Shown here: positions 27,760 to 38,618 of the stretch, piece after piece
How positions within the stretch are numbered: the first letter of the stretch is position 1
Layout of the letters: each line of letters opens with the position of its first letter
Source: Shewanella sp. Isolate13
Lineage (GTDB): Bacteria; Pseudomonadota; Gammaproteobacteria; Enterobacterales; Shewanellaceae
Direction: 5' to 3'
DNA: 64,000 nt
Assembly: GCF_022398325.1 (NCBI RefSeq)
Contig: NZ_JAKEVD010000008.1
Coordinates: 62,001 to 126,000 of the forward strand
Translations under genes and position numbers: made by a program
The notes under the pieces: generated by a model
Seen by the model: the letters and a program-made list of their open reading frames with translations, nothing else
Databases searched by the model: none
What the model was told of the DNA's origin: nothing

Positions 27760-30450
27760 CTATGACTCGTCTTTTTTCGCTTTTGGCTTGGCTTTTGGTT
27801 TAGCTTTCGCTTTTGGCTTTGCCTTGGCTTTAGACTCTGTCACCCATTTGCCGTCAACATACTTCGATGTCCAGCCTGTTGCCTTACCATCAACGTCTGT
27901 TGCCACATACTGCTCTTTAGTCTTACGGCTAAAGCGTACTGTAGCAGGATTACCATCGTCATCTTCTTCTGGTGCATCGGCTAGGTACTGATACTTTGGC
28001 CATAACAGTTCACGGTACTTAACAAGCTCTTTCACCAACGGGCCACGAGTTTCTCGCGACTTAGGGAAAGTACTGGCAGCAAGGAAAATCCCCGCAGCGC
28101 CGTCTCTTAGTACGAAATACGCATCAGACTTAGTACACTTAAGCTCTGGTAAGTGAATTGGGTCTTCTTTTGGCGGCGCCGCTTCGCCACTCTTCAGCAA
28201 CTTACGGGTGTTCTTACACTCTGAGTTCGTGCAGCCAAAATACTTACCAAAACGGCCATTTTTAAGCTCCATATCGTTACCACAACGATCGCACTCAATG
28301 ATTGGCCCTTCGTAACCCTTGATCTTAAATTGTCCCGCTTCGACCTCATAGCCATTACAGGTTGGGTTATTACCGCATACATGTAACTTACGCTTCTCAT
28401 CGATTAAGTAGCTATCCATCGCTGTGCCACAAACGCCACATCTGTGTTTAGCTCTTAATGCTTCGGTCTCTGCATCTTCACCATGTTCACTTATCGCCTC
28501 TTCACCTGGCGTTAAGTTAATCGTGGTTTTGCAACGCTCTTTAGGTGGCAATGCATATCCTGAACAACCTAGGAACACGCCAGTTGTACCTGTGCGGATC
28601 CCCATTGGACGACCACAAGTAGGACACTTGATGTCATCGGTTATTACCATCTCGTTCGGGCGCATACCGCCCTCTTCAGGGGGCAATTCAGCAATCTCTA
28701 ACTGCTTGGTAAAGTCTTTATAGAAACCATCGAGCACTTTCTTCCACTCGAGCTTACCCTGGGCAACATCATCCAATGTTTGCTCCATGCTCGCCGTGAA
28801 GTCATAGCTCATTAGATCTTCGAAACTACCGACTAAACTATCACTGACAATCTCACCCATTTTTTCTGCGAAGAAACGACGGTTATCGACTTTGACATAA
28901 CCACGATCTTGAATCGTAGAAATAATCGTTGCGTAGGTAGATGGGCGGCCAATGCCACGTTTTTCAAGCTCTTTAACTAGAGAAGCTTCACTATAACGCG
29001 CAGGCGGCTTAGTGAAGTGCTGCTTAGGTTGTAGCTCTTTTAGCGTAACCGCATCGCCTTGTGCAACGTATGGTAGCGTGTTGTCTTCTTCGTTTTTCTT
29101 CTTGATGGCAGTTTGAACGCGTGTCCAACCATCGAAACGCAACGTACGACCAGTGGCTTTCAGCTCATAGTCACCCGCTTTTACAGTCAAACGCGTTGCA
29201 TCATATTTAGCAGGTGTCATCTGACATGACACAAACTGACGCCAAATAAGCTCATATAGGCGCTGTGCATCACGCTCCATGTCTGAAAGAGAAGCGGCGC
29301 TAACTTTTACGTTTGAAGGACGAATCGCTTCGTGAGCCTCTTGAGCGCCCTCTTTGCTACCGTAGCGAATTGGTGATTCAGGCAGGTACTTGTCACCATA
29401 CTCTTTACCAATCATGTCGCGAACGCTGTCGAGTGCTTCTTGGCTTAAGTTAGTCGAGTCGGTACGCATATAGGTAATATGACCCGCCTCATATAAGCGC
29501 TGCGCCATCATCATGGTCTTCTTAACACCAAAGCCTAAACGCGTACTCGCGGCTTGTTGTAGGGTCGATGTGATGTACGGCGCCGATGGCTTGCTTGATG
29601 TTGCTCTGTCTTCACGAGCGGCAACCACAAAACTAGACTGAGATAGTTGGCTTACTGCAGTCTGGGCCTCAACTTCATTGACAGGACTAAATGCTTTGCC
29701 TTGAAACTTAACCACCTGCATTTTTAGCAGTTCATCGGTTAAGGTATTTAACTCAGCATGAACATCCCAAAACTCTTCAGGCACAAAGGCTTTAATTTCA
29801 CTTTCACGCTCAACCACTAGGCGAACGGCAACAGACTGTACACGACCGGCTGACAGGCCACGTGCAACCTTCTTCCATAACAGTGGCGAAGCCATAAAGC
29901 CCACGACACGATCGAGGAAGCGACGCGCTTGTTGTGCGTTAACCATGTTGGTATCGAGGACCGACGGCTGGCTAAATGCATCTTGAATAGCAGTCTTAGT
30001 GATCTCGTTAAACACCACACGTTGATAGCGAGACTCGTCACCACCAATCACTTGTTGTAGGTGCCAAGCAATTGCCTCCCCCTCTCTATCCAAATCGGTT
30101 GCGAGATAGATATGGTCAGCAGACGCTGCCAGGGTTTGCAATTCTTTAACGACTTTCTCTTTGCCTGGTAGGGTTTGGTATTTGGCTTTCCAGCCTTTCT
30201 CAGGATCCACCCCCATGCGGGCAACTAAAGCTTGCTTCGCTTTTAAACTCTTATACTCAGCCTTCTCCTCTGGAGACATCAGTTTAAGTTCAGCTGCTGT
30301 TTTACTGACAACTTTGGCGTCTGAACTCGATGATGTAGGCAGATCACGGATGTGACCTACGCTCGACTTAACGATGAAATCTTTGCCTAGATATTTATTA
30401 ATAGTCTTGGCTTTGGCCGGTGATTCGACGATTACTAGCGATTTACCCAT
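27760..30450 (-). CDS. topA: DNA topoisomerase I (type IA)
   Basis: 896 residues. The toprim domain at the N-terminus ([33 protein letters not shown]) coordinates Mg2+, and the catalytic tyrosine is in [11 protein letters not shown] near residue 326. The C-terminal region contains three tetra-cysteine zinc ribbons ([28 protein letters not shown]) followed by a topoisomerase C-terminal domain and a lysine/proline/alanine-rich tail ([20 protein letters not shown]) likely to bind DNA or RNA. It relaxes negative supercoils. The upstream promoter is unusually good. Divergent from astB. Confidence 0.97.
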   Translation of the reverse strand: MGKSLVIVESPAKAKTINKYLGKDFIVKSSVGHIRDLPTSSSSDAKVVSKTAAELKLMSPEEKAEYKSLKAKQALVARMGVDPEKGWKAKYQTLPGKEKVVKELQTLAASADHIYLATDLDREGEAIAWHLQQVIGGDESRYQRVVFNEITKTAIQDAFSQPSVLDTNMVNAQQARRFLDRVVGFMASPLLWKKVARGLSAGRVQSVAVRLVVERESEIKAFVPEEFWDVHAELNTLTDELLKMQVVKFQGKAFSPVNEVEAQTAVSQLSQSSFVVAAREDRATSSKPSAPYITSTLQQAASTRLGFGVKKTMMMAQRLYEAGHITYMRTDSTNLSQEALDSVRDMIGKEYGDKYLPESPIRYGSKEGAQEAHEAIRPSNVKVSAASLSDMERDAQRLYELIWRQFVSCQMTPAKYDATRLTVKAGDYELKATGRTLRFDGWTRVQTAIKKKNEEDNTLPYVAQGDAVTLKELQPKQHFTKPPARYSEASLVKELEKRGIGRPSTYATIISTIQDRGYVKVDNRRFFAEKMGEIVSDSLVGSFEDLMSYDFTASMEQTLDDVAQGKLEWKKVLDGFYKDFTKQLEIAELPPEEGGMRPNEMVITDDIKCPTCGRPMGIRTGTTGVFLGCSGYALPPKERCKTTINLTPGEEAISEHGEDAETEALRAKHRCGVCGTAMDSYLIDEKRKLHVCGNNPTCNGYEVEAGQFKIKGYEGPIIECDRCGNDMELKNGRFGKYFGCTNSECKNTRKLLKSGEAAPPKEDPIHLPELKCTKSDAYFVLRDGAAGIFLAASTFPKSRETRGPLVKELVKYRELLWPKYQYLADAPEEDDDGNPATVRFSRKTKEQYVATDVDGKATGWTSKYVDGKWVTESKAKAKPKAKAKPKAKPKAKKDES

Positions 30451-30497
30451 AGATTAATTTGCGCCAACGAGTCTCAGAAAACGGAAAATTGGCTCCA

Positions 30498-30526
30498 TAT
30501 ATAGAGGGTTGTGTAAAGAGTTTCAA
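30498..30526 (-). promoter_or_regulatory. Predicted sigma-70 promoter of topA
   Basis: On the minus strand TTGAAA (30526-30521), 17-nt spacer, TATATA (30503-30498): near-consensus spacing and hexamers, about 48 bp before the topA start. The -35 reads CTTGAAA, so a sigma-32 contribution, as known for E. coli topA, is possible, but the -10 does not match CCCCATNT well. Confidence 0.65.
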
Positions 30527-30787
30527 GCTAATCCCTCTTTTATTTGTACTGGAGTACCAATTTTTAACCATTTTTGAAATAAATGTGAAAAAATATAGTG
30601 CGTATTTAAAAATAAATATTTCATTATTAGTCATCAAGCAAGTATTAGTTGTGCATTTCGATGCAAATCTACAGTTTTCATCAATTTTTACTCGCTTGTG
30701 AAGCACCCGCGCTTAAGTATACTGGCCGTAATAATTACAACTCAGAGAAAGATATAACACCTGAGCTACCCTTAAGGATAAAGAAGA

Positions 30788-32125
30788 ATGAAGCATTTTG
30801 AAGCGAATTTCGACGGACTCGTTGGGCCAACGCATAATTACGCTGGTTTATCATTTGGAAACGTCGCCTCTTTAAATAACGCCGCTGCCACCTCAAGCCC
30901 TAAAGATGCGGCTAAGCAAGGTCTCAAAAAAGCCAAGGCACTAGCCGATCTTGGTCTCGTTCAGGGAATGCTTGCCCCTCAAGAACGCCCAGATCTATAT
31001 ACACTGCGAAGAATTGGTTTTTCGGGTACAGATGCTGAAATCTTAAATAAAGCTGCTAAGGAAGCACCTGCGTTGCTACGTGCCTGTTGTAGTGCCTCCA
31101 GTATGTGGACAGCTAACGCCGCAACAGTATCCCCCAGTGCCGATACCCATGACGGCAAGTTACATTTCACTCCGGCTAACTTGGTCGATAAGCTACATCG
31201 CAGCATAGAGCCAACGACCACGGGTAATATTCTTCAAGCTACGTTTAACGATAGTCGCTTTTTCAAACATCACCAACATCTACCAGAACATAGCAGCTTT
31301 GGCGATGAAGGTGCCGCTAACCATACTCGGCTTTGCAGTGAATATGGTCATGCGGGTGTCGAACTCTTTGTCTATGGCCAAGAAGCCACTAATCCACAAG
31401 CGCCTAAGCCACAAAAGTTTCCCGCACGACAAACACTAGAAGCCTCACAAGCGGTGGCTCGCCTGCATCAATTAGATGATGAAGGCACGGTTTATATTCA
31501 GCAAAATCCCGACGTCATCGACCAAGGTGTATTCCATAACGATGTGATTGCAGTGGGTAACCAAAATGTGTTGTTCTACCATGAGCAGGCCTTTTTAAAC
31601 ACGCAGGCAAAACTGACTGAAATTAAGCACAAGTTTGGTGACTCAGCCCTACACTTTATTGAAGTTCCTACCTCTAAGGTGGCGATTCAAGATGCAGTGA
31701 AGAGCTACTTGTTTAACACGCAAGTTGTCACGTTGCCTTCCGGTGAGATGGCGATTATCGCGCCAACAAACTGTCAAGAAAACCCGGCAGTATTTGCTTA
31801 CCTTAACGAGCTAGTGACGCTTGATACGCCGATTAAGCAAGTGCTCTATTTTGATGTAAAACAGAGTATGCAAAATGGTGGTGGCCCTGCATGTTTGCGT
31901 CTACGCGTTGCGATGAACCAAGACGAAGTGGCAGCAGTTAATCAGCACACCTTAATGAATGATGCACTGTTTACTCGCTTAAATCAGTGGGTAGACAAAC
32001 ATTATCGCGATCGCCTATCGGTTGAAGATCTTGCCGACCCTCAACTTGTCATTGAGTCACGCACTGCACTCGATGAGCTAACCCAGATCATGAAGCTAGG
32101 CAGTGTTTATCAGTTCCAGAGATAA
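30788..32125 (+). CDS. astB: N-succinylarginine dihydrolase
   Basis: 445 residues, family length. It opens with the AstB signature [21 protein letters not shown]; later [20 protein letters not shown] and [15 protein letters not shown] are both invariant in the family, the latter containing the catalytic cysteine ([11 protein letters not shown]). Together with His in [10 protein letters not shown] it hydrolyses N2-succinylarginine to succinylornithine, CO2 and two ammonia in the AST arginine catabolic pathway. The other ast genes are not in this window, as is common in Shewanella. AAGGATAAAGAAG precedes the ATG. No ARG box was recognised upstream. Confidence 0.96.
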   Translation: MKHFEANFDGLVGPTHNYAGLSFGNVASLNNAAATSSPKDAAKQGLKKAKALADLGLVQGMLAPQERPDLYTLRRIGFSGTDAEILNKAAKEAPALLRACCSASSMWTANAATVSPSADTHDGKLHFTPANLVDKLHRSIEPTTTGNILQATFNDSRFFKHHQHLPEHSSFGDEGAANHTRLCSEYGHAGVELFVYGQEATNPQAPKPQKFPARQTLEASQAVARLHQLDDEGTVYIQQNPDVIDQGVFHNDVIAVGNQNVLFYHEQAFLNTQAKLTEIKHKFGDSALHFIEVPTSKVAIQDAVKSYLFNTQVVTLPSGEMAIIAPTNCQENPAVFAYLNELVTLDTPIKQVLYFDVKQSMQNGGGPACLRLRVAMNQDEVAAVNQHTLMNDALFTRLNQWVDKHYRDRLSVEDLADPQLVIESRTALDELTQIMKLGSVYQFQR

Positions 32126-32159
32126 GCTGTTCAAGCCTATGTGAACCTAACTGCTAGAT

Positions 32160-32190
32160 AAAAAAAGCCCCGCTATATGCGGGGCTTTTA
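32160..32190. terminator. Bidirectional terminator between astB and the Ig-like lipoprotein gene
   Basis: AAAAAAGCCCCGC, loop, GCGGGGCTTTT with A- and T-tracts, between two convergent genes. Confidence 0.92.
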
Positions 32191-32202
32191 ATTGTTATCT
32201 CT

Positions 32203-34686
32203 TTAGTTAATTGAGATAGGTAATGAAATCACCTGAGTTTTCACGCCGCCTGGCGTTTCGACTGTGACAAGGAAGGTTCCTGAGTTTGGCTCATCCTCAC
32301 CTTTAATGGTCACACTAAACTCTCGTCCGCCATTATAATTAGTACTCGGCCAAACGTATTCAGAGCCACTCACAACTGAGCCCGCACTCGCCGTAAAACG
32401 AACCTTAGAGCCTGCAGGCATCTGCTGATTATGAAGATCTGAGATGGTAAAATATACTGTTCCCGTCGCTTTACCGATAATATCGATACTTTGATCGTAA
32501 GAGCCATTATCCCCACTATAACTATCAACAATTAATACACGAGAAGGGTCTGTTGCTAATGCCGAGCTACCTGACATCACGATAACTAAACTACCACGAA
32601 CATAGAGAGACTTTGAGTCACTGACGCCATCGGCACAAGCATCATGAACAGGATCAGAGCACAATACGCCATTATATTTGCCATCTTTAAGATCAAAGAC
32701 GCCGTTAGAATTAAAATCAACTAACTCCTCTAAACCACCACCGGCTTGACCATTCTCCTGCTGGGGGTTAAACAAGCCATCTTCATTATAATCGTTAAAC
32801 GCATCATCTAAATCAAACGGCATGCCACTCACATCGTTCTGCGTTCTAAATGCCGTCACTTCATCAGCATCAAAACGGCCGTTACCATTTAAGTCAGGGA
32901 ATGATTCTTCACCAATAGCTGTGGCTGTAATAGTCGCTCGTCCACCATACTTTTGACCATAATGGTTACCGTATACACCTAACGCAGAGTCAAAAGACAG
33001 GGTGGCAATAGGATCGTTAACCATCACACCGGCACCATTGATTAGCTGATAACCTTCAGGTCTCGCCTGTTGACTAGTCCAGATAACGCTACAAGCGCCT
33101 TTCTCAGTCTGACAAGCATCTTCAATAGAACCGCCTTCAGTGGTAAATGAAATCGTTGTTCCATCAGGAACAGGGTTATTAAATGCGTCAGCTAAGCGAG
33201 CGGTAACAGTGACTTCTGTGCCATCAACATCCCACCCTTCTGCATTTAATACTGAAGCAGATAGAGAGAAACTGTCTTGATCAGGAATACCCGTAGACAC
33301 AACTAGCTCACTCGACTGACTCGAAATAACAGGAGTGGAATCAACGACAGTACCAGTGACACGCACCGATGTTGCTACCGTACCAGTTCTCACAACAGTC
33401 TGGGCAATACCCTGATTGTTAGTTGTAGCTGTTTCAGGATCTAAGCTAATTCCACCCACTTGAGTATTGAGCTTAAATGAAACCGCTTGATTACTAACTG
33501 GGTTGCTATTTGTATCTAATACCTTGAACTGAATAACCGATGACTCTACCCCACCCGTGCCTAAAATACTGATATTTTGCGGTGTCGCAGATAGGAATAC
33601 GATACTCCCAACATCTGCAGGTAATACTTTAATCGTTGCCGTTGCCGCTAAGTTCAATCCCCCCGCATTGGCAGTCACATTAATCGCATCGTCCCCTTTA
33701 CATCCCTTAGCTAAATAGGTGGTGGTAGCCACACCGTTTACCGAAGGAACTGGTGAACTAATTTCAGCTTCTGGGCTTGACTTAGTGGAGCAGGTTGAAG
33801 AGAAGTTAACATCTACAGGCTGAGTAAACGGATTACCATTTTCATCTTGAATTGCAACCGAGATTGTTGCCGTGCCGCCAGCAGTTAACTCCTCAACACT
33901 GACGTTTGCTACACCTTCTTTAAAAGGCGTACCACTGCCCATCACAACATTTGTCGCACCAATAACGACAACAACTTTCCCCTCTTCACCGCTTGAGAGT
34001 GACGCTGTCACTTCTCCGGCTCCTAGAGAGCTACCGGCATAGATATCTACTGTTGCTTTACCATTGCTATCGGTCACTGCAGACTTAATTGGCAGATCAC
34101 CTATGGTTGTAGCAAAAGTAACGATAGAAGGCTTATTAATCCCACTTACCGTTGCCGTCACCTTTCCCGGCACGGTTGTGGTAATCGCTTCAACAGGTGC
34201 GCCATCTATATCCGTTAACGCAACAACAATAGACGCGCCGCTGCTGACTTCACCGCCATCGCCTTCCATTACAAAAATCAATGGTTCAGAGCTTATATCG
34301 CTATAACCAGCTACTTCAACGGTTAATGAGCCCGCTCCGGGGATATTCGAAGTCGCCAATAACACTTTAGCGGTACCATTACCGTCAGTCTTATCGGTGC
34401 CAATTCCTGGGATAAAGGTTCCTATCGAACTGTTATCTAGCTTAAAAGTGACTAACTTTCCAGCCAAAGGCCCATGGAGAGAACTTGTTACCACGGCGGT
34501 AACTTCAGCTGGCTCCTCTGCTTTAATGGATTCAGTGTTTGAAATTGAAAGTGCGACAGTAACGACTTCTGTCGGCTCCGGCGGATTTGGGTTGTCTGGG
34601 TCGGTCGAAATACTGCCGCCTCCACCACAACCTATGAGGAAAAATGACCATATTAAAGCAAAAAAAACGCTATAAGCTGACTTCAT
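32203..34686 (-). CDS. Ig-like domain surface lipoprotein with EF-hand-type loops
   Basis: 827 residues. A lipobox FFLIGC (C20) follows a short signal sequence, so a lipoprotein is predicted. After a proline- and threonine-rich linker come about six Ig-like (BIG_1/invasin-type) modules of roughly 90-100 residues, recognisable by repeated NGTAKVLLATS, NGKATVDIYAGSS and NQGIAQTVVRTG strands. Near residues 590-680 there are three D-x-N-x-N-G calcium loops: DLNGNGRFDADE, DYNEDGLFNPQQE, DFNSNGVFDLKDG. Such proteins act as extracellular adhesins or matrix components. The gene is monocistronic with GGGAGT before its start. Partner and ligand unknown. Confidence 0.8.
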   Translation of the reverse strand: MKSAYSVFFALIWSFFLIGCGGGGSISTDPDNPNPPEPTEVVTVALSISNTESIKAEEPAEVTAVVTSSLHGPLAGKLVTFKLDNSSIGTFIPGIGTDKTDGNGTAKVLLATSNIPGAGSLTVEVAGYSDISSEPLIFVMEGDGGEVSSGASIVVALTDIDGAPVEAITTTVPGKVTATVSGINKPSIVTFATTIGDLPIKSAVTDSNGKATVDIYAGSSLGAGEVTASLSSGEEGKVVVVIGATNVVMGSGTPFKEGVANVSVEELTAGGTATISVAIQDENGNPFTQPVDVNFSSTCSTKSSPEAEISSPVPSVNGVATTTYLAKGCKGDDAINVTANAGGLNLAATATIKVLPADVGSIVFLSATPQNISILGTGGVESSVIQFKVLDTNSNPVSNQAVSFKLNTQVGGISLDPETATTNNQGIAQTVVRTGTVATSVRVTGTVVDSTPVISSQSSELVVSTGIPDQDSFSLSASVLNAEGWDVDGTEVTVTARLADAFNNPVPDGTTISFTTEGGSIEDACQTEKGACSVIWTSQQARPEGYQLINGAGVMVNDPIATLSFDSALGVYGNHYGQKYGGRATITATAIGEESFPDLNGNGRFDADEVTAFRTQNDVSGMPFDLDDAFNDYNEDGLFNPQQENGQAGGGLEELVDFNSNGVFDLKDGKYNGVLCSDPVHDACADGVSDSKSLYVRGSLVIVMSGSSALATDPSRVLIVDSYSGDNGSYDQSIDIIGKATGTVYFTISDLHNQQMPAGSKVRFTASAGSVVSGSEYVWPSTNYNGGREFSVTIKGEDEPNSGTFLVTVETPGGVKTQVISLPISIN

Positions 34687-34904
34687 TGTCAGACTCCCTG
34701 TTACTCAAATTATTATTCTCGGCAATTATATATTCACCTAAAGCCATACATTACACAATTTACCCGCAACTTTTCCACAATAAACAGCTATTTTTTTAAA
34801 AGATTCAACCCAAACTTTAACCCAAACCCCATTTCATCAGTGTCACTTTCTTGTTAGGCTTTAGTGCGCAAATTGAAAAGCATAAAAATTATACAGGAAG
34901 CACT

Positions 34905-36230
34905 ATGTCTGCTACGAAAACCAAAAAACTCGGCCTCACGAGTAAGATTTTGATCGGTATGTTTACCGGTATTATTCTTGGATTATTATTACGCAATCTG
35001 TTTCCAGAGAGTGATTTCATAAAAGAATACATCACCGAAGGCTTTCTAAATGTCATCGGAACCATCTTCATCTCCAGCTTAAAAATGCTCGTTGTTCCCC
35101 TTGTTTTTATTTCATTAGTCTGCGGAACCTGCTCTTTAAGTGAACCCTCAAAAGTGGGACGCTTAGGCGGTAAAACCATCGCGTTTTACCTGTTTACAAC
35201 GGCTATTGCACTTTCAACGGCGATCCTCGTCGCCATCGCCATCCACCCGGGAAATGCCAGCATGGTGACCGAGGGTATGCAGTTTGATGTTAAACAGGCG
35301 CCTAATCTTTCAGATGTCATCATCAATCTCGTCCCCACTAACCCACTGCATGCGATGAGTGAAGGTAATATGCTTCAGATCATCATCTTTGCGGTGATCT
35401 TCGGTTTCGCTATCTCACACATTGGCGAGCGTGGTGCACGTGTTGCGGCGCTGTTTAACGACCTTAACGAAGTTATTATGCGTGTTGTTACGCTTATCAT
35501 GCAGCTTGCTCCTTACGGTGTTTTCGCCCTAATGGCAAAACTGGCGCTCACACTGGGTATGGAAACATTTGGAAGTGTTGTTAAATACTTCTTCGTAGTA
35601 TTGGGGGTATTACTTGTCCATGCGTTCGTGGTTTACCCTACGCTACTTAAAGTGTTCTCAGGACTGAATCCATTTACTTTCATCCGTAAGATCCGTGACG
35701 TACAGCTATTTGCTTTCAGCACAGCGAGCTCAAACGCGACACTGCCTGTGACCATTGAAACGGCTGAGCATCGTATGGGAGTGGACAACAAGATCGCCTC
35801 ATTCACCCTACCACTTGGCGCAACGATTAATATGGATGGCACCGCGATCATGCAGGGGGTTGCCACGGTATTTATTGCTCAAGTCTTCGGTATCGAACTC
35901 ACCATTACCGATTACGCTATGGTGGTTGTAACCGCCACGCTTGCTTCTATCGGTACAGCGGGGGTTCCAGGTGTTGGTCTTATCATGCTTGCTATGGTAC
36001 TCAACCAAGTTGGCCTGCCTGTTGAAGGTATCGCATTGATTATTGGTGTAGATAGACTGTTGGATATGGTACGAACTGCGGTTAACGTCACCGGTGATAC
36101 CGTAGCGACAGTGGTGATTGCCAAGTCTGAAAATGAATTTAACGAAGCGATATTTAACGACAGCCAAGCGGGTAAAGTTGCGCCTGGCTTCAATGCTCAG
36201 GTTCATGCTGAAGAAAATAAACTAAGCTAA
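34905..36230 (+). CDS. Dicarboxylate/amino acid:cation symporter (DAACS/GltP type)
   Basis: 441 residues from ATG at 34905, supported by AGGAAG 4 nt upstream; the frame is open 18 codons further but those lack a start signal. The transport core contains the serine-rich reentrant loop STASSNATLPVT, the ion-binding NMDGTA, the second reentrant loop GTAGVPGVGLI and the substrate-binding DRLLDMVRTAVNVTGD; these are the family hallmarks. It couples uptake of aspartate, glutamate or C4-dicarboxylates to Na+ or H+. Arg in MVRT suggests an acidic amino acid or dicarboxylate substrate. Monocistronic; a clear terminator follows. Confidence 0.92.
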   Translation: MSATKTKKLGLTSKILIGMFTGIILGLLLRNLFPESDFIKEYITEGFLNVIGTIFISSLKMLVVPLVFISLVCGTCSLSEPSKVGRLGGKTIAFYLFTTAIALSTAILVAIAIHPGNASMVTEGMQFDVKQAPNLSDVIINLVPTNPLHAMSEGNMLQIIIFAVIFGFAISHIGERGARVAALFNDLNEVIMRVVTLIMQLAPYGVFALMAKLALTLGMETFGSVVKYFFVVLGVLLVHAFVVYPTLLKVFSGLNPFTFIRKIRDVQLFAFSTASSNATLPVTIETAEHRMGVDNKIASFTLPLGATINMDGTAIMQGVATVFIAQVFGIELTITDYAMVVVTATLASIGTAGVPGVGLIMLAMVLNQVGLPVEGIALIIGVDRLLDMVRTAVNVTGDTVATVVIAKSENEFNEAIFNDSQAGKVAPGFNAQVHAEENKLS

Positions 36231-36292
36231 TTTTCATCGCTACAATGACTCATTAAGCGAGTAAGCTATTGGCTTTAAAAGCAGCATTAATC

Positions 36293-36321
36293 AAAAGGCA
36301 TCCAGTTGGATGCCTTTTTTG
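36293..36321 (+). terminator. Terminator after the symporter gene
   Basis: AAAAGGCATCCA, 2-nt loop, TGGATGCCTTTTTT: strong stem followed by T6. Confidence 0.92.
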
Positions 36322-36387
36322 TACCAAATTAGACTAACACCGTAAGACTAAACATAAGAATAAGAATAAGAATAAGATCGGCGGTAA

Positions 36388-36942
36388 TTATTCAATATTA
36401 AGCTTTCTTAGGAGCCTAGCGGGCGTTCCGCCAACCATAGAGTCCGGTGGTACATCTTGGTTAACCACGGAGCCTGCAGCAACAATAGAGCGAGCACCAA
36501 TCGTCACTCCTTGGTTAATGACTACGTTACCACCAATCCACACATCGTCTTCAATGGTGATCGGTAGGCAAAAGGTTTCCCAGCGACGTCGGCTTAAATA
36601 ATCTACTTCATGGGATGCGGTATAAAACTGACAGCTCGGGCCAACCATCACATGATTACCTATGGTAATTTTTGCACCATCTAGCATCATCGCGCCCATG
36701 TTAATAAAACTGCTCTCACCGACGCTAATTTGCTTACCAAATTCACAAAAAAACGGCTCCCTAATTATCGAGCCTTCACCAATCTGGTTTAACAGCTTTT
36801 TGAAGAGCTTTTGGATCTCATTAGCATCTAAGCAATTGGCAATCTGCTTAGAAAGTAAAAAGGCATTGTCTCTCACTGCTGAGATTTCAGGATCTGCGCC
36901 ATCAAACACTTCACCATTGAGCATTTTTGCATATTCAGTCAT
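36388..36942 (-). CDS. Sugar O-acetyltransferase (NodL/LacA/Maa family)
   Basis: 184 residues. The N-terminal Mac domain (EYAKMLNGEVFDGADPEI) identifies the maltose/galactoside acetyltransferase group. The rest is a left-handed beta-helix of hexapeptide repeats: GVTIGARSIVAAGSVV and similar. The catalytic histidine is in YTASHEVD and the acetyl-CoA end carries PARLLRKL. It acetylates a sugar 6-hydroxyl using acetyl-CoA in the cytosol. The specific sugar is not readable. Monocistronic, downstream of the gsk terminator. Confidence 0.9.
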   Translation of the reverse strand: MTEYAKMLNGEVFDGADPEISAVRDNAFLLSKQIANCLDANEIQKLFKKLLNQIGEGSIIREPFFCEFGKQISVGESSFINMGAMMLDGAKITIGNHVMVGPSCQFYTASHEVDYLSRRRWETFCLPITIEDDVWIGGNVVINQGVTIGARSIVAAGSVVNQDVPPDSMVGGTPARLLRKLNIE

Positions 36943-36972
36943 AGCTTTATTTTTCTTATGTTATGTAGATTC

Positions 36973-37010
36973 AAAAAAGGCATAACTTAGTGTGACCAAG
37001 TTATGCCTTA
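36973..37010 (-). terminator. Terminator after gsk
   Basis: On the minus strand AGGCATAACTT, 9-nt loop, AAGTTATGCCT followed by T6; it lies 40 bp past the gsk stop. Confidence 0.88.
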
Positions 37011-37049
37011 TGTAGGGGCGTTATTACGTCATTAAGACGCTTAGCCTAG

Positions 37050-38354
37050 TTATCTTTCCCAGTATGACTCTTCTAAGCTATCTTCACGCTCTGGTAAGCC
37101 ACGAGAAAGTCTAGGGCTATGCTGCGCAAGTACTTCGTAGGCCACACGGTTTGCATACTTACAAATTTGCGAGAACGATGAATAACAAAGTCCATCACGC
37201 TTATGCTTACTCGAACCAGGTACGTTAGTCTTGTGGAAGGTATTAGACGCTAAGTCATGTAGCAACGCCGCCAACGCACCGTCACCAGCACCGTTGGTAT
37301 TACGAATAATTTCAGGGCCGCCCATATAAGGAGAGATATGAGCGTACACCTTTAACGGTGAATCGCAATCAGCCTTTAATTTAGGACGAGAGAATTCGTA
37401 GCGGTTAAACTCAGGAATTGAGCCTGGTAATAAGGTATGGCTAGTTTCACGCTTCTCAGAGTCTTCTGTGTAACCCGCAGTGTAAAGACCTAAAGGACCC
37501 GCTGTGGTCAATACCATGTCACACCACTCTAGCGCCGCTTCACTTGCCAATAGTGGATCACTAAAGCCTGTTAAGGCTTCGCCTTCATCTTCGTTCATCG
37601 CCAAAATAGTCACGTGCTCTTTGATGAACTCTTGCCACCATTTTGGATCTTCTTCAATTAGAAAACGCGTTCCCAATGTCAGTACAACTGGGACTTCGGC
37701 TTCTTTAGCGTAGTTAATTGCTGTCATTGCCGCATCGGTGATTTGATCACCACCACTAGCACGCATTAAGTAAGCAGTTAAAATCAGTGCCGAACCACCT
37801 TGAACCACCTCTTTATTGATATAAGTTGGTGTTAGCTGATCCATAGAGCCTTTGCTAATCGCAAACGTACGCTCGCCACACTCAGAAATAAGAGTGAAAC
37901 AGCGGCCAATCGGGCCAGCAACAGGTTGCAAATAGTTGAGATCGACTTTAGAAGACGTATTGCATAAGTAACGGTAGGCATAGCTACCTACTTCAATATT
38001 TTTGCTCATCACGCCAAATAACACTGAGCGATCATCGGCCAAAATTGAGTAATTGTGTACCGTATTACCAATTGTGCCGCCAGCAAACTCATCACTAATC
38101 AATTCATTAGTTTTAAGCTCTGTATAAAGTGCATGGGCCTTGTCATCATCGATCAAGGTTGAGTTGCCTTTAGGCAGCTCATAGCGGCTCAATAACTCAT
38201 CTTCCACTTTAGCCTCAATATCTACCAACGTCTGGTCGATACCAGAGATGTAGGTTGAAATTGGCAGAGGCTGCTGGATCAACTGCGCAAGCAATGGATC
38301 ACGATTTTTGACCGGAAAATAATGTTTAGACTTACGCTGACCTGGAAACTTCAT
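37050..38354 (-). CDS. gsk: Inosine-guanosine kinase
   Basis: 434 residues from ATG at 38354 (MKFPGQRKSKHYFPV), the exact E. coli Gsk length, with AAGAGAG upstream; an in-frame ATG 8 codons earlier is less likely. It belongs to the PfkB ribokinase family: the substrate motif FAGGTIGNTVHNYSIL is near 97 and the catalytic NTNGAGDGALAALLHD near 358, with GAGD containing the base Asp. It phosphorylates guanosine and inosine to GMP and IMP in purine salvage. It starts the conserved gsk-hemH-adk-htpG-recR-ybaB-dnaX-apt neighbourhood known from E. coli. Confidence 0.95.
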   Translation of the reverse strand: MKFPGQRKSKHYFPVKNRDPLLAQLIQQPLPISTYISGIDQTLVDIEAKVEDELLSRYELPKGNSTLIDDDKAHALYTELKTNELISDEFAGGTIGNTVHNYSILADDRSVLFGVMSKNIEVGSYAYRYLCNTSSKVDLNYLQPVAGPIGRCFTLISECGERTFAISKGSMDQLTPTYINKEVVQGGSALILTAYLMRASGGDQITDAAMTAINYAKEAEVPVVLTLGTRFLIEEDPKWWQEFIKEHVTILAMNEDEGEALTGFSDPLLASEAALEWCDMVLTTAGPLGLYTAGYTEDSEKRETSHTLLPGSIPEFNRYEFSRPKLKADCDSPLKVYAHISPYMGGPEIIRNTNGAGDGALAALLHDLASNTFHKTNVPGSSKHKRDGLCYSSFSQICKYANRVAYEVLAQHSPRLSRGLPEREDSLEESYWER

Positions 38355-38618
38355 ATTGAGCTCTCTTTCATTCGGCATCCATGCAAAATATAAATTAAAA
38401 CGGGTAAGTTATCTCAAGTTGCTTATTTTAATACCAACAAGCAAACTCTGCACTTCAAACAGCTAGCCAGTGTAAAAACTCTCCCCTCACTATTTGTTTA
38501 GCTTAGTCACAACTAAGCAAAAATAGTGAACTTAAAGGGCTAGATGCGCGAAAAGGTGGGGGATTTTACCACACCCCACCTCTTTCGCTAGCTGAAATCA
38601 CTATAGAAGTTAGAAAAT

